Numbered from the stretch's first letter, positions 35,584 to 48,027 are shown. The stretch: DNA of 64,000 nucleotides from Siphonodentalium dalli (GCA_032622095.1 CP136062.1:137782351-137846350); one strand, 5' to 3'. Translations and numbers: made by a program. The notes: a model not told the origin generated them from the sequence alone.

Positions 35584-36749
35584 TAGTCCAAGTCTTCTTG
35601 TACTAAAACCAGCTAAGATATTGGGATGGCGATGCTGGCGTTTAGTCCAAGCCCGCTTGCATACCAATCCTACCACATGAGTTACGCCCACGATCTGTGG
35701 CGGGAATTTGTGGTGTATTTTACTCGATTTACCTAGCAAATCAATACATGATGCTATATACATCGGAAAGGCTTACATCTAATGGTCATAATGGTGTATA
35801 ATAATCTAACTTTAATGTTAAATTACACATAGAATATTCCGGTTGATTGCCACAAACATCGATTTGTTTCTCTGTTTGTTTACGTTTTAACCGAAAGCCG
35901 AAGTGGTCCGAATAAGTTCGGCATAATCCGCTGTTTGTTCTGGGAATTCTACTTTCCGTTTCTATATATAGCGCGGGTTTTCCGAACAAAAATGGCGAAA
36001 ACCGATCGCCCGAAAGTCCAGTTTTCTATGTGCTTTCAGAACAATTCCCGCACTAAAAACTTAATGACATAATGGAGGATCAGAACGGTAGTTTTGTTGA
36101 CAATTATCGCAAGCAACTTGTAAAAATTATCGCAAATTAGATCTCTTGTGTCTGACTTGCCATGCGTGTGGTGTGCATTTTGACATCTGTGTTGATAAAA
36201 TAATCGGAGAACCGAATCACACAGTTTCGAAATATAGTTCTTCCGTTTTAGTGGGACTTTTCAAACTTAAGGTTCATTTATTTAGTTTATTACATTTATA
36301 TCTCCAATGTTTAATTAATCTATTTATTATTTTATTTATTGACACACATAATTACGATTACAATGGAGAATTCATCGTAATTTGCGTTGTTGTCCAAAAT
36401 CTACGGAATATTTTCAACGGAAAATGCCGAACACAGTTCGCGAGGTCAACCGAGTTCGCATACTTTAAAAAAATTGTAAACATTGAGGTAAATGTCTCTT
36501 TTCGCATTAAATTACCGTTTTAAATTCACAACTGATGTGGGTTTCAGATAAAATAGCATGTCTTCTGCGGAAAATATCCGTTTATTGTCGCAATTGTGAT
36601 ATTTTATTTCATATAATTGTGGTTTTATTTGAGCGGGTCACTAACGCTTAAGCCGTGTCATAAGCGAGCATATAGGGCGGTCTTGGACTAAACGCCAGCA
36701 TCGCCATCCCAATATCTTAGCTGGTTTTAGTACAAGAAGACTTGGACTA
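35584..36749. mobile_element. Mutator-like non-autonomous element, copy 1 (9-bp TSD)
   Basis: 1166 bp with ~65-bp inverted ends starting TAGTCCAAGTCTTCTTGTAC (through TTGGGATGGCGATGCTGGCG). Perfect 9-bp TSD ACACATGGG (35575-35583, 36750-36758). Long TIRs plus a 9-bp TSD suggest MULE-type. No transposase. About 90% similar to the copy at 59983. Confidence 0.88.
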
Positions 36750-36759
36750 ACACATGGGT

Positions 36760-37496
36760 TGACTCCATATGATCGAATGGACTCGCCAATATTAATCTAA
36801 TTTAATCACAATGAGAATTTACTATATAAAAATGTGTCAACATATTGCTCTTACATGTTTTAAGATATCGAACTTAAATTTGCTAGTGATGGGTTGTTCG
36901 ATGCGCTGAATTAGATAAAATATTGTGTCAATTATTGTGAACGTCATCCAATTTAAAGAATTCGTTAGGTTTCACTTGTCACCCCCCATCCTTGCCATAA
37001 CAAATGTTATGTTATTCAACCAGCAAAATTAATGTCTAAAACTGCACTGAATAAATTAATTTGATGGCCACATAAAACATATTTTTTATTTTACACAATC
37101 GGTGTTAATCTGAAGTTCGTTGTCATGGAAACATGAAATTTTGGAGCTATATGAGATGGCCATGTAGTACCAGACAAGGACTTTCAAGGCAGTTCGTGAG
37201 TAGGGCTTATACTAGCTATATAGCAATACCTGCTGTCAATTCGATGCTTTCCAATTTTGAAAAGTCAGACTTATCTGCTTGTAAGTGTAAACGATGGCCT
37301 TTGCCTCAGGAAACCTGGCACACAGCTATCGGTTTTCCTCAGGAAACCTGACACTGAATGAGTTATTCAGCGTACCAATCGCAATCCACTTCGTCCGAAT
37401 TTGTCGCCTAATTCGACCATTGGAACTCACTTTGTCCGAATGTGTCCTCATATTTCGACGAGCGTGTGCCAAATATCAGCGTACATACTTAATATG
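36760..37496. other. Unassigned DNA
   Basis: No gene recognised. A short duplicated phrase, CCTCAGGAAACCTG, occurs at 37305 and 37337. Confidence 0.35.
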
Positions 37497-37719
37497 GCTG
37501 AAGGGGTCACTCTCACCAAAAAATGTGCTGAAGGGTACACAGGGTTTGTGATCGGCACGATCACCATTACTTAAATTGTGTTTATGAAAGTCTGGCGCCC
37601 ATTAGCAGTTTGTTTTCAGTACATTTTAATATTCGTTGGAACGTAAACAATTATTCTCTAACAGAAATCATGGCAGATACGAAAACTGAACGTCATTTAG
37701 AACGACATTTCAAATCCTA
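37497..37719 (+). mobile_element. GCTGAAGGGGTCAC MITE, 3' truncated
   Basis: Same family as the intact copy at 53411-53734 (TIR GCTGAAGGGGTCACTCTCAC; core TTAGCAGTTTGTTTTC, GGCAGATACGAAAAC). The right TIR is lost: similarity stops at CAAATCCT (37719), where AT-repeat and LINE sequence begin. The left breakpoint of the 1.72-kb duplication lies inside it. Confidence 0.8.
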
Positions 37720-39414
37720 TATATATATATATACTAGTCTAGTAGATTAAATCGCAATAATTTATAGGATTAAATTATTGACTTATTGGCTGTAATATTT
37801 TAAAAGGATTTCTGTCAAGTTGGAATTGGTGTAAACACATAGTCTAGCTTTCACATATACATGAATATAATAATTACATTATGAGAATCTTTATAATTAC
37901 AAATTTTTCGTTTTTGTTTTTGTGTGAGTTTTTCAATTGTGATATAGTGTAAACATATTTTTATTTCCAAACCCAAACAGATAACATACTATACAGATGA
38001 TACAAATATGCAAAATAGAAGAGATAAAGAGTGGAAATGAGGATCAGACAACAAGCCTGGTGGCTTATATGGGTCTTCTCCAGTTTGGCGACACGCCCCT
38101 TCCACAATAAGTGAGGGAGGGGTATCGATCAGACGGGAAAGGATTGAAATATCGGTTTTAGGAGAAATGGAGATATATAACTAAGTTTGAGTTAGGTGTG
38201 GGCACATGGAGAAGATAGTGTTAGGGATAGCAATATGCAGGGGGAGAAAGATAGATAGAGAGATAGATAGATAGAGAGAGAGAGATAGAAAGAGAGGGGT
38301 GAGATAGTAGAAGCCAGGAGGGGACAGATGAAACGTGAAATGATGACAGCGGTGGGGAGTTTTCAATAATTGAGTTGTTGTGTGATAAAATGATGCTCGT
38401 CTATAGTAAGATCCATGCGTCAGGTACCATGGGAGGGGGTCAACCACAATGGCCAATTCCTATTTCAATGGTCTTCACTGTGAATATCACAGCATCCTTC
38501 ATGTGGAATCATTTCACGTATCAGGATAATTACAAGTAAGTAACATACAAAATATTCGTTACCGGAAGGCATTTACATATACTACATATATAATGGGTAA
38601 TATCATGCTGCCGCATAACGCGGCCAGAATCCAAAGTAATTTGTTAGCCGTACTAATATTGGAAATCTTTTTGTTAGGGCAACATATGGTAGGGAGTCGT
38701 ATAGTTCTCTCCTGGGCTCTTGATAAAATGTACATTCAAAGAGATAGTGGTAAGTTGTCTCAAGTTCCACACATGAACAGAAGGGTTTTTTTTTTTGCAT
38801 GATTAGCTGTCAGGTCACAGCTCAGGTGGCTGCAGTTCAGTCTTAACCGGGTATGCAGGATATGAGATTTACGGCATTTACTATGATAAAAAATAGGGAG
38901 GTGGACGTATATGTCGCTGTTCAGTTCCTTTTTGAAGTCTTCGATTGTACTGCTGCCCTGTGTAGTTTCCGGCAGTTTGTTCCATTCGGTAATTGCAGCT
39001 GGTAAGAAAGAATCCATGTAATAGTCATAGTTAATATTCGAGGGTAGTCTTATATGTTAAAATCTGAAGTTATATCCCGGAATTGTTTGTGGATTGGTCG
39101 TACATAATTTCTTAACATTGATGGAGCAGTTCCACGTATCATTTGTTTTAAATGGCGTAGCTTGTGTTTTCTAGGGCGTGAAGAGAGGAGTTCCCAGTCA
39201 GTTTCTGATAAAAGGTGTGCATTACTCGTACTGATGGTTGCACCTGTTACTATTCGGGCCATTTCGTACTGTACCTTTTCAATGTCATCACTAAGATAAT
39301 CAGGGCAGTTATCCCACACAGGGGAGGCATATTCCAGTATTGGTCGGATAAATGTGTAATGTATTTTTTCAAGCGTTACTCTGTATAGTCTGTATCTATA
39401 TGTTTATGTACTAA
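37695..39414. repeat. 1.72-kb tandem duplication, copy 1
   Basis: 1720 bp identical, as far as read, to 39415-41133 except for one T in a T run (38786-38796: 11 T; 10 in copy 2). It contains 24 bp of the MITE, LINE C 3' UTR, GATA/GA microsatellite (38250-38295) and the LINE C C-terminal ORF. The junctions share ATTTA microhomology. Confidence 0.95.
38603..39319 (-). pseudogene. LINE C C-terminal domain, copy 1
   Basis: Three ORF pieces (39319-39050, 39017-38760, 38800-38603). The zinc-knuckle-like C-S-C-x-E-L-E-T-T-Y-H-Y-L-F-E-C is separated from the upstream part by the extra T in the T run, a frameshift absent from copy 2. Confidence 0.85.
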
Positions 39415-41133
39415 ATTTAGAACGACATTTCAAATCCTATATATATATATATACTAGTCTAGTAGATTAAATCGCAATAATTTATAGGATTAAATTATTG
39501 ACTTATTGGCTGTAATATTTTAAAAGGATTTCTGTCAAGTTGGAATTGGTGTAAACACATAGTCTAGCTTTCACATATACATGAATATAATAATTACATT
39601 ATGAGAATCTTTATAATTACAAATTTTTCGTTTTTGTTTTTGTGTGAGTTTTTCAATTGTGATATAGTGTAAACATATTTTTATTTCCAAACCCAAACAG
39701 ATAACATACTATACAGATGATACAAATATGCAAAATAGAAGAGATAAAGAGTGGAAATGAGGATCAGACAACAAGCCTGGTGGCTTATATGGGTCTTCTC
39801 CAGTTTGGCGACACGCCCCTTCCACAATAAGTGAGGGAGGGGTATCGATCAGACGGGAAAGGATTGAAATATCGGTTTTAGGAGAAATGGAGATATATAA
39901 CTAAGTTTGAGTTAGGTGTGGGCACATGGAGAAGATAGTGTTAGGGATAGCAATATGCAGGGGGAGAAAGATAGATAGAGAGATAGATAGATAGAGAGAG
40001 AGAGATAGAAAGAGAGGGGTGAGATAGTAGAAGCCAGGAGGGGACAGATGAAACGTGAAATGATGACAGCGGTGGGGAGTTTTCAATAATTGAGTTGTTG
40101 TGTGATAAAATGATGCTCGTCTATAGTAAGATCCATGCGTCAGGTACCATGGGAGGGGGTCAACCACAATGGCCAATTCCTATTTCAATGGTCTTCACTG
40201 TGAATATCACAGCATCCTTCATGTGGAATCATTTCACGTATCAGGATAATTACAAGTAAGTAACATACAAAATATTCGTTACCGGAAGGCATTTACATAT
40301 ACTACATATATAATGGGTAATATCATGCTGCCGCATAACGCGGCCAGAATCCAAAGTAATTTGTTAGCCGTACTAATATTGGAAATCTTTTTGTTAGGGC
40401 AACATATGGTAGGGAGTCGTATAGTTCTCTCCTGGGCTCTTGATAAAATGTACATTCAAAGAGATAGTGGTAAGTTGTCTCAAGTTCCACACATGAACAG
40501 AAGGGTTTTTTTTTTGCATGATTAGCTGTCAGGTCACAGCTCAGGTGGCTGCAGTTCAGTCTTAACCGGGTATGCAGGATATGAGATTTACGGCATTTAC
40601 TATGATAAAAAATAGGGAGGTGGACGTATATGTCGCTGTTCAGTTCCTTTTTGAAGTCTTCGATTGTACTGCTGCCCTGTGTAGTTTCCGGCAGTTTGTT
40701 CCATTCGGTAATTGCAGCTGGTAAGAAAGAATCCATGTAATAGTCATAGTTAATATTCGAGGGTAGTCTTATATGTTAAAATCTGAAGTTATATCCCGGA
40801 ATTGTTTGTGGATTGGTCGTACATAATTTCTTAACATTGATGGAGCAGTTCCACGTATCATTTGTTTTAAATGGCGTAGCTTGTGTTTTCTAGGGCGTGA
40901 AGAGAGGAGTTCCCAGTCAGTTTCTGATAAAAGGTGTGCATTACTCGTACTGATGGTTGCACCTGTTACTATTCGGGCCATTTCGTACTGTACCTTTTCA
41001 ATGTCATCACTAAGATAATCAGGGCAGTTATCCCACACAGGGGAGGCATATTCCAGTATTGGTCGGATAAATGTGTAATGTATTTTTTCAAGCGTTACTC
41101 TGTATAGTCTGTATCTATATGTTTATGTACTAA
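39415..41133. repeat. 1.72-kb tandem duplication, copy 2
   Basis: Second unit, 1719 bp, continuous with the upstream part of LINE C at 41134. It still starts with the same MITE fragment, which shows that the unit was copied as a block. Confidence 0.95.
40323..41038 (-). pseudogene. LINE C C-terminal domain, copy 2
   Basis: 40736-40323 is one open frame of 137 residues including W-N-K-L-P and the C-x-C/E-T-x-x-H-Y zinc motif; 41038-40769 precedes it. This copy shows the unbroken version of the frame split in copy 1. Confidence 0.85.
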
Positions 41134-41981
41134 ATTTACTCGATTCCATGCTTTATCAAGCATAGATCTTATGTGGATACCCCATGAGCCCATGTTTTCG
41201 AAAGCAAGTCCCAGATGTTTATGATGTTTATGACTGTCAACCTCGACTGTCGCTGTTCCCATGGTCAGATGTGGGTGATATACTGGTGTTTCTTTCCTGG
41301 AGATTAAGAGAGCTTCCGTTTTCAGGGGATTGAATTTTACAAGCCATTCTGACGCCCAATACACGAGAGTTGCAAGGTCATCATTGATTAGTTTTGCGGT
41401 CACAGTAGGGTCTTCGATAGTGAGAAATAAAGAGGTATCAATAGCAAATAGTCGAATGTTATACCGTATGTTTTCGGTTATATCATTAATATAAATTAAA
41501 AACAGAAGTGGGCCTAATACTTACCATTGTGGGACACCTGCTGTTATATCTTGTAATTCCGAGTGTGTGCCGTCTACGACAATCTGTTGTTGCCTACATT
41601 CTAGATACGATTTCATTAAGTTATACAAGTTTCCATTTATACCCATGTTCGTTAGTTTGTTCAAGAGGCCACGTTGCCAGACTTTATCGAACGCTTTAAT
41701 TATGTCGCAGAATATACACTGGACCTCTTTTCCGTCGTCTAGTGATCGACATATATTGTCATATATTTCGGTAAGTTGGAAAACTGTCGAATCGTTGTGC
41801 ATGAACCAGCTTGGTAAAATGATAGGAGTTTGTTTTCATCAAGAAATTCCCATATATATTTATAAATACATTTTTCATAGACATTTGAGACGCAGCTTAG
41901 TAGGGAAATTGGTCGGTAATTTGATATGACTGGGATCACCGCTCTTGAATATCTATATGTGTAACATGGGAACGCTTCCAC
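41095..41981 (-). pseudogene. LINE C reverse transcriptase
   Basis: Visible motifs: N-Y-R-P-I-S-L-L-S, D-I-I-K-A-F-D-K-V-W, G-V-P-Q-W followed by a stop where family members have G-S, then L-G-P-L-L-F. The catalytic F-A-D-D box reads F-A-I-D (near 41445), losing one of the two catalytic Asp residues. Confidence 0.85.
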
Positions 41982-42785
41982 TGGGGTGGGTAGTAACTGT
42001 TTTCGGTAAATATTCTAAAATATAATTCAAGAGGTTCACAGAGCGAGAAGGCACAACTTTTCAAAACTCTCAGACTTATTCCGTCGGGCCCACTTGACTT
42101 AGATATTTTAAGACCTTTTAACGCTTTGTAAATGTCAGGGGCTGTGATTTTTATATCGCTTAACGTGGATATGGAGTTATCCGGTTCGAGCACTGGTAGG
42201 CGTTTCCCGATGTCATCAACTGATGAAATATTACAAAAATACGAATTGAAAGCATTTGCTTCTTCAGTTGGTGACATCAGGGAGTCGCCGATTATGTTCA
42301 AGTTGGGTATTGATCTATCACTGGTTGCAAATACTATTTTTTGGAGGGTATTCCACCAAGAATACTGGTCATTTGATGGGCTATTCAATGTGTTTTCATT
42401 CTTGGTGTCATAATCACGTTTGCTTTTTCTAATAGCCTATGTAGTTTCAATACGTTTATATCGAAAGTTTGCCCATGTTTGTGGTGTGTTTTGCTTTTTA
42501 GCTATCTTATGTAATCGATTTCGTTGCCTCGTCAGTTTCCGTTCATTACACGTAAGCCATTGGGGACTATACCTTTCCGGATCAGTACTATCTTATTGGG
42601 GATATTTTCACTGCATACCTTCTCAATTTTTGCAGTCAAGTTATCTGCATGAGCTGATAGTTCAAACGGTGTATTATCATCATAGTTCCAGCTCAAGAAG
42701 TCTTCGTTCATGGTATCGAAATCAGTTAGATTATAATTCCAGACACGTCTAGTGAGGGTTATAGCCGATTTATTTTTCAAAAGTT

Positions 42786-43421
42786 TTATCCGAGCAGCAA
42801 CAGTACTGGACAGTGATACCTAATTATGTTGTCGAATATGTTGCCAGGAACACAAGGGGAATCAACAATATCAGGGTTGCTAGTCATGAGCAAGTCGAGA
42901 ATAGATGAGGAATTTTCAGTAAAATGCGTTTTATCAGCGACCAGTTGGGTCAGACCTCGTTCGCTACATATGCCGTTTATTTTACCATTACCGTTGTGTA
43001 CATAGTTTTCATTGAAATCTCCACCTATTATGACATCCAGGTCGCTATCGCGCGCAAGGGAAATGTTATCATTAAATTTCGTCCACATGCTTGCGGGGGA
43101 GTTGGGAGGGCCATAAAAGCATCCTGCAAGACAACGTTTTGTGTTAATTGTAACCTCTATCCAGATAGTTTCTACTTCGACACTGTCAAGATCATCGCGT
43201 ATTGTGAATGGTATAGTGTCGCGAACGTAAATACACACACCCCTCCTGTTCTGCCATCTTTCCTGTCTTTGCGGGCAGGATCGTGGTAGCCAGGAAGATG
43301 GATTTCTGAATCCGAGATAGAATGATCGAGCCATGATTCGGCTAATAGACATAATTATGTCGTACTCGCCTCTAGATGTTTCGGCCGCAAGTATATCTAA
43401 TTTATTTCTGATACTCTGCAT
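42786..43421 (-). pseudogene. LINE C AP endonuclease
   Basis: R-N-K-L-D-I-L near the start, R-R-G-V-C-I-Y-V, A-G-C-F-Y-G-P-P-N-S and I-G-G-D-F-N-E identify an APE domain; S-S-S-I-L-D-L-L-M-T and Y-H-C-P-V (catalytic D of D-H changed to Y) follow. A deletion/frameshift near 43350 has removed part of the E-S-W motif. Confidence 0.8.
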
Positions 43422-43985
43422 GTGTATTCAGTACAAGTACTGAATGACTCTGTGATATATGGAGGATCTGACAACAAGCAAGGTGTTTTTTAAGTCATCT
43501 CCTCAGTGTGTTACTTCTGAATCAGATAATATTTCATTATGGTTAAATGTCAATTACTGTATGCAGAGTTAGCTTTTTTCTCTGCTCCGGTGAGAATTAA
43601 CACATGCTTATCTATAAGCGAATGTCATGAATGTATAAAAGATTTCGAAAATATATAGTAAATGAAATTTCTCATGAACTGTATCTATACGATACTCTTA
43701 TCGGTCAATAGTATATGACTAGGATACTGTAAAGAGAAACCATAATAATTTAATATTAATACCAAACAAAAAATTTGAAAATCTCACTTGTGCTGTGATA
43801 CACGTATGTATATATGGTGCGTATATAATTGAATTTGACAGCAGTGCATTTGCCAATCTATTATATACATTTAGACCTCAGAACTAATCTAGCTGGTGTT
43901 TAGTCAGTGTCAGTATTTATGAAATCTACCAATATGTCAATGAACAGTTGAACTGCTCGAAATATTTCAACATTTTCTTCAACCT

Positions 43986-45362
43986 ATAAGTTCGTTATTC
44001 CGAAGGTTCATTATTCCGAAGGTTCCCTGTTCCGAAGGTTCATTATTCCGAAGGTTCGCTATTCCGAAGGTTTTCTACTCTGGGCGTATTTAACCAGAAA
44101 TGAATCAAAATTTTCACCCCAGCACAAAAACCACACGAGGAATGAAAAATAAGATTACGCTAGTATTCATATATAGTACATTTATTTATTATATTTTCAG
44201 TAACTTTTTCTGCCAAAATAATAATCGTATCCTCACTCCCGGAAGTGCCACGATGTTATCCTACTCCCGGAGGTTTATCCTACTCCCAGAGGTTTATCCT
44301 GTCATCATCTCGTGAGATGCGAGGATTATAATCCTGCGCATCTCACTCGAGGAGAAACTTCGTTCGTCGCTGATGAAAGTTAACTATTGTCTATACATCC
44401 ACTTCTAATTCCCAAATTGTTCTAGATATCGGTTATTAATAGCAAGAAAAGAGTATTAGTTTATCGTTCATTATGGAAAGTTAAAAACACGATGACTGAA
44501 ATAAACTACATGCAAGAGATATAGTTTTTCCGAACTGGCAATCTGTATTTGAAAAAAAAAAACATTAACATTCAAGGCCCACTTAATTTTCGAACCCCCA
44601 GATCACATATATAGACAATAGTTAACTGTCATCAGCGACGAACTAAGTTTCTCCTCGAGATGACAGTTAACTATTGTGTTTATTATATTTTACCCAACAG
44701 TTTGTCACGACACAACTCTAATAAAATGCATTGAGAAGATGTTCCGATTCTGAATATTGACCTAAATGTGTCCGTTAAATTACGCGCAATGATAATATAA
44801 CAACCCAAATAAGGTAAATCGATTACGTCACTCATTCATGATTTTTTTACTATAGCCGCGCACGCCATAGTATTTTACCCCGTATAAGGAACGTGACGTC
44901 ATTTCATTGACTGATTTCTCCTATTGCCACCAACTTCAAAGGGGATTTTTCGGAGAAATTTTTCAAACAAACAACAAACTTTATTGATTAAATTAGTAAC
45001 TGTTTGGAATGTCATTGTGTGGATAAGCCTTCCTAGTGATAATCGCATGGAAAGAGCAATTGTGTGGGCTGCCTGACGTGAATATGTATTGGAAAATAAC
45101 GTCATATATACGTATATATACATTAAATCTCAAGGAAACCCGCGAAAAAAAAAAAAAATAACATTTATTGTTTCAATGTTTTAAGTTATTTCCTTCATAA
45201 AAAAGAGTCTTCGTGATAAAGAACCCTCTCAATACTTGAATATAGAATTAACCTTTAAAAAAAAAATCTTCGGAATAGCGAACCTTCGGAATAGACAACC
45301 TTCGGAATAGCGAACCTTCGGAGTAGTGAACCTTCGGAATAGCGAACCTTCGGAATAGAGAC
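43986..45362. mobile_element. Foldback element FB2 (TTCGGAATAG arrays)
   Basis: Left array of TTATTCCGAAGGTTC units (43990-44071) and right array of CCTTCGGAATAGCGAA units (45269-45358) are inverted to each other. They enclose a core with a 50-bp inverted repeat (44347-44394 and 44611-44660, CTCGAGGAGAAACTTCGTTC) and a short CTCCCGGAGGTTTATCCTA repeat (44235-44300). The unit is related to the ACTCCGAAGG unit of FB1. No TSD was found. The right end touches LINE-derived sequence. Confidence 0.7.
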
Positions 45363-45365
45363 ATG

Positions 45366-47570
45366 TTCCCCCTAAATAGTCGACAGTGTAAGAGGTAGTG
45401 CTCTGCAGTTTCAACGCTTTCACATGCACATGATGGCCGGGTTCGTCATCTCCGGGTTAAACCTCCGAGTTTAAACCTGGTTTAAACATACATTGGCGGT
45501 CCAGCCAAACCGGGTCTAAGGTGGCGTTTTTGTCGTTGAATTGCCAGCTAATTGACAATTCGATTCGGTGATATGATCATGCAGTCAAACTACCCTCTTA
45601 CCAATCGGAACAAAAGACAGGCCGATATAATATGATTATTGACACGTCATAAATTATCGCGAACGCGTGCACGATCATTGTATTTATTCATTGAGAAACA
45701 AGTATCGCTCATGGACCATTAATCCGATCTCAATCTAGGTTTAAATCAATCTGACATGTTTCTCAACACGAGTTTCATGCGCTATTCATCACTTTGCCTG
45801 TGATAGATTTTCTGCAAGATGCTTTACCGCAAAGACAAAATTTGGTGTATTTATATTTATATCTGTAATATTAAAGGGTATAGGAGCTGTCTATCTGTAT
45901 ACCATTTGTCTGTTCGTAACTGTTCTCGCATACCCCTGGACCGATTTCAACCAAATTGGGTGTGGTGAGTCGTATAACGGCGTTAGGTTTAAAAAAATTT
46001 GATTTAAAAATAAGAAAACTTTAAATTAAACAGAAATGAAAAAAATTGTGTTGTTAAATTGAGTAAGGAGTTGAATCTAACAAGAAAACAAATTTAAATT
46101 TAAATTAATTTTTGTTTATTTTCAATTTAATTAATTTGTTTTTTAATTAAAATGTTCAAATGATCAATATGTGCGCAAAGGTGTCTCATACTCCTATCGC
46201 ACAAAGGGGTCGCAGGTCCCTCTGACGCTGAAAAAAGGCTCCATGATCAAGAGGTCAGTCAAGTAAAGGCAATTTGCCTATGAATGCCCACCAGAAGCGG
46301 CATCTGAACTGTTGGAAGTGGGCAAGCTTTTAATAAAGAAATATATTACATGCGTTGATTTTTATCAATTTGATAAATTTCCCGTCATGAAGAAAATCAA
46401 AAAGTCCCCAGGTTTTTAATTGCTGGATATTATGGGAAATTATGGGCGAAGCCAGAGTAGAGCTTTGTGTCATGACCTACATCAATATAAGTTATCAAAT
46501 TTGATTCATATAGAAATATAAGTTTAGGATTGCAACTATGTGTATAGCATATCTGGCCATACAGTAGCATCGTTTTTGGTGTCAAAATTAAAACGTTGAA
46601 CCCTTCAAATGAATTCGTAGAAAACACCAGTATTTGTGATTACCACAAGCCCAAAAAAAACTACAAGATAGTTATAAAAATCAGATTGAAGGAACTTGTC
46701 CATGTCTGAGCAAAGCTCGCGTGCGAATGAATCAACTGTGACATGATAACACCAGTCGGCAGTCGCCACTTAGACACACCCTCACTTGAGAGATTATTTA
46801 CAGCTCCACCATTTGACTGATTGTTTGACATTTCTAAAACGAGATGAAGAAAAGTGGACCGCCGGTTTAGTTGCCGGTTTAAGCTTATAAAACGCACACA
46901 AAAAAATCGAAATTGACAAAGACTTATCCCCACACGCGATATAGGTGTGAGTGCTTCTCGCTTATAAATTTCCAATCAAAATATGCTCGCTGCCATCATT
47001 ATTGATTTTCGCAATCAATAAAACGAGGCGGTCCGCATTAGGAAAGTACGATTAATTATCTCGACGACACAGCGACACTACTACTAAACCGCTGGTCTGG
47101 CTGGACCAGGTTTAAACCAGAGATGACGAATGCGTCACTTAGACCTGCGATCTCGGGTTTAAACCACGGATTTAGCTGACTCACGGCGGTTTAAACCTAG
47201 ATGTTTACGTAGTCCAGGTTTTAACCTGAGATGACGATTCCGGCCGATGGGTTACCTTTGAGGAAATTATCTTACAAATCTATATTCAAATTGCTACACT
47301 TTGTTGTATCCTGTTATGACAGATTTGTCTTTCTCTATATATACTAGTTGCTGTATAGTAATAGGATTTTTGTTCAGATGCATCTGTGCAAATACGCGAT
47401 TTGAATTCTTCTATAGTGGTACGATTTTGTTTTTCATCAGGCAATCTGTTCCATTCGATAGTTGCTGAAGGGAGATACGTGTCCCTGTAAGCATTGTAAT
47501 TATATGGAGGTACCCGTTGGGGGTATATCTCATATCACAGTTGTCTGCTGATCGTGACGTATTGGGGAAT
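45366..47570 (-). pseudogene. LINE C-terminal fragment, split by a DNA transposon
   Basis: Minus-strand 47570-47249 encodes P-P-x-x-Y-N-Y-N-A-Y-R-D and T-I-E-W-N-R-L-P-D-E. After the 1.8-kb insertion, 45434-45366 continues with C-A-C-E-S-V-E-T-A-E-H-Y-L-L-H-C. It is related to but diverged from the LINE C C-terminus. The frame is continuous when the insertion and one GAT are removed. Confidence 0.75.
45435..47245. mobile_element. 1.8-kb TIR element with 3-bp TSD (PIF/Harbinger-like?)
   Basis: Ends GGCCGGGTTCGTCATCTCCG and, inverted, GGCCGGAATCGTCATCTCAG; the flanks are GAT (45432-45434, 47246-47248). Borders are confirmed because excision restores the host LINE frame. Subterminal GGTTTAAACC words recur (45460-45510; 47090-47215). 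A 3-bp TSD and GG ends recall PIF/Harbinger, whose usual target is TWA, so class is tentative. No transposase; a nested repeat lies at 45880-46010. Confidence 0.8.
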
Positions 47571-47910
47571 AGTTGGAATTGACTTCTTGGCTTTTATTAA
47601 TTAAAAAATGGCCTCTATTAATTTGGAATTGACTTATGCTTATTAGCTAACGGCTATCTATTTTTATTTGACATATTTTTTAGACCAAATGACCGCCCAC
47701 ACCAAGTTTAAATTTCACTCATTTTCTGCTGTCATATAATAACTAGGTTCAGATATGCATGATTGTCACTTATATAACCCCTGGTTCGGTGATCCTGCTA
47801 AATAAATTGCTATTGTGACAGTTATCGTTTTCGCAGTCTTTGGCTATATAATCCGAGCGATTCGTGGACAAGCCATGATCATCATGAAACAACATATTAT
47901 ATAGTCCAAT

Positions 47911-48027
47911 TTTAAGATTGCTCGTACGTAATCCAGCTAGTTATATTGCTAGGCGAGGAGCATGCTGGTTTAGCAACTCGTCTACCAATATAACTAGCTG
48001 GCTTACATACGCGCAAACTTGGACAAA
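47911..48027. repeat. Imperfect palindrome, ~50-bp arms
   Basis: CCAGCTAGTTATATTGCTAG and CCAATATAACTAGCTGG pair, extending to TCCAATTTTAAG/CAAACTTGGA. Probably a tiny foldback MITE; no TSD determined. Confidence 0.65.

Larger units (their letters stand above)
37720..43435 (-). mobile_element. Jockey-like LINE 'C', inactive, 3' part duplicated
   Basis: Minus-strand order is endonuclease (43421-42786), linker (42780-41936), RT (41981-41095), then C-terminal domain and 3' UTR, the last two present twice through the tandem duplication. Frame breaks are frequent. The clade is not settled: the V-W-D-N-C-P-D-Y-L ... A-R-I-V-T-G-A-T segment and the C-x-C ... E-T-x-x-H-Y-L-F-E-C end occur in Jockey/CR1-type LINEs. 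Confidence 0.88.

Noticed and set aside
36146..36523. 125-residue ORF as a gene
   Set aside because: Lies within the non-autonomous Mutator-like element; not conserved in the second copy at 59983.
46661..46975. 104-residue ORF as a transposase of the GAT-target element
   Set aside because: No recognisable transposase or Myb motif; composition not clearly coding.
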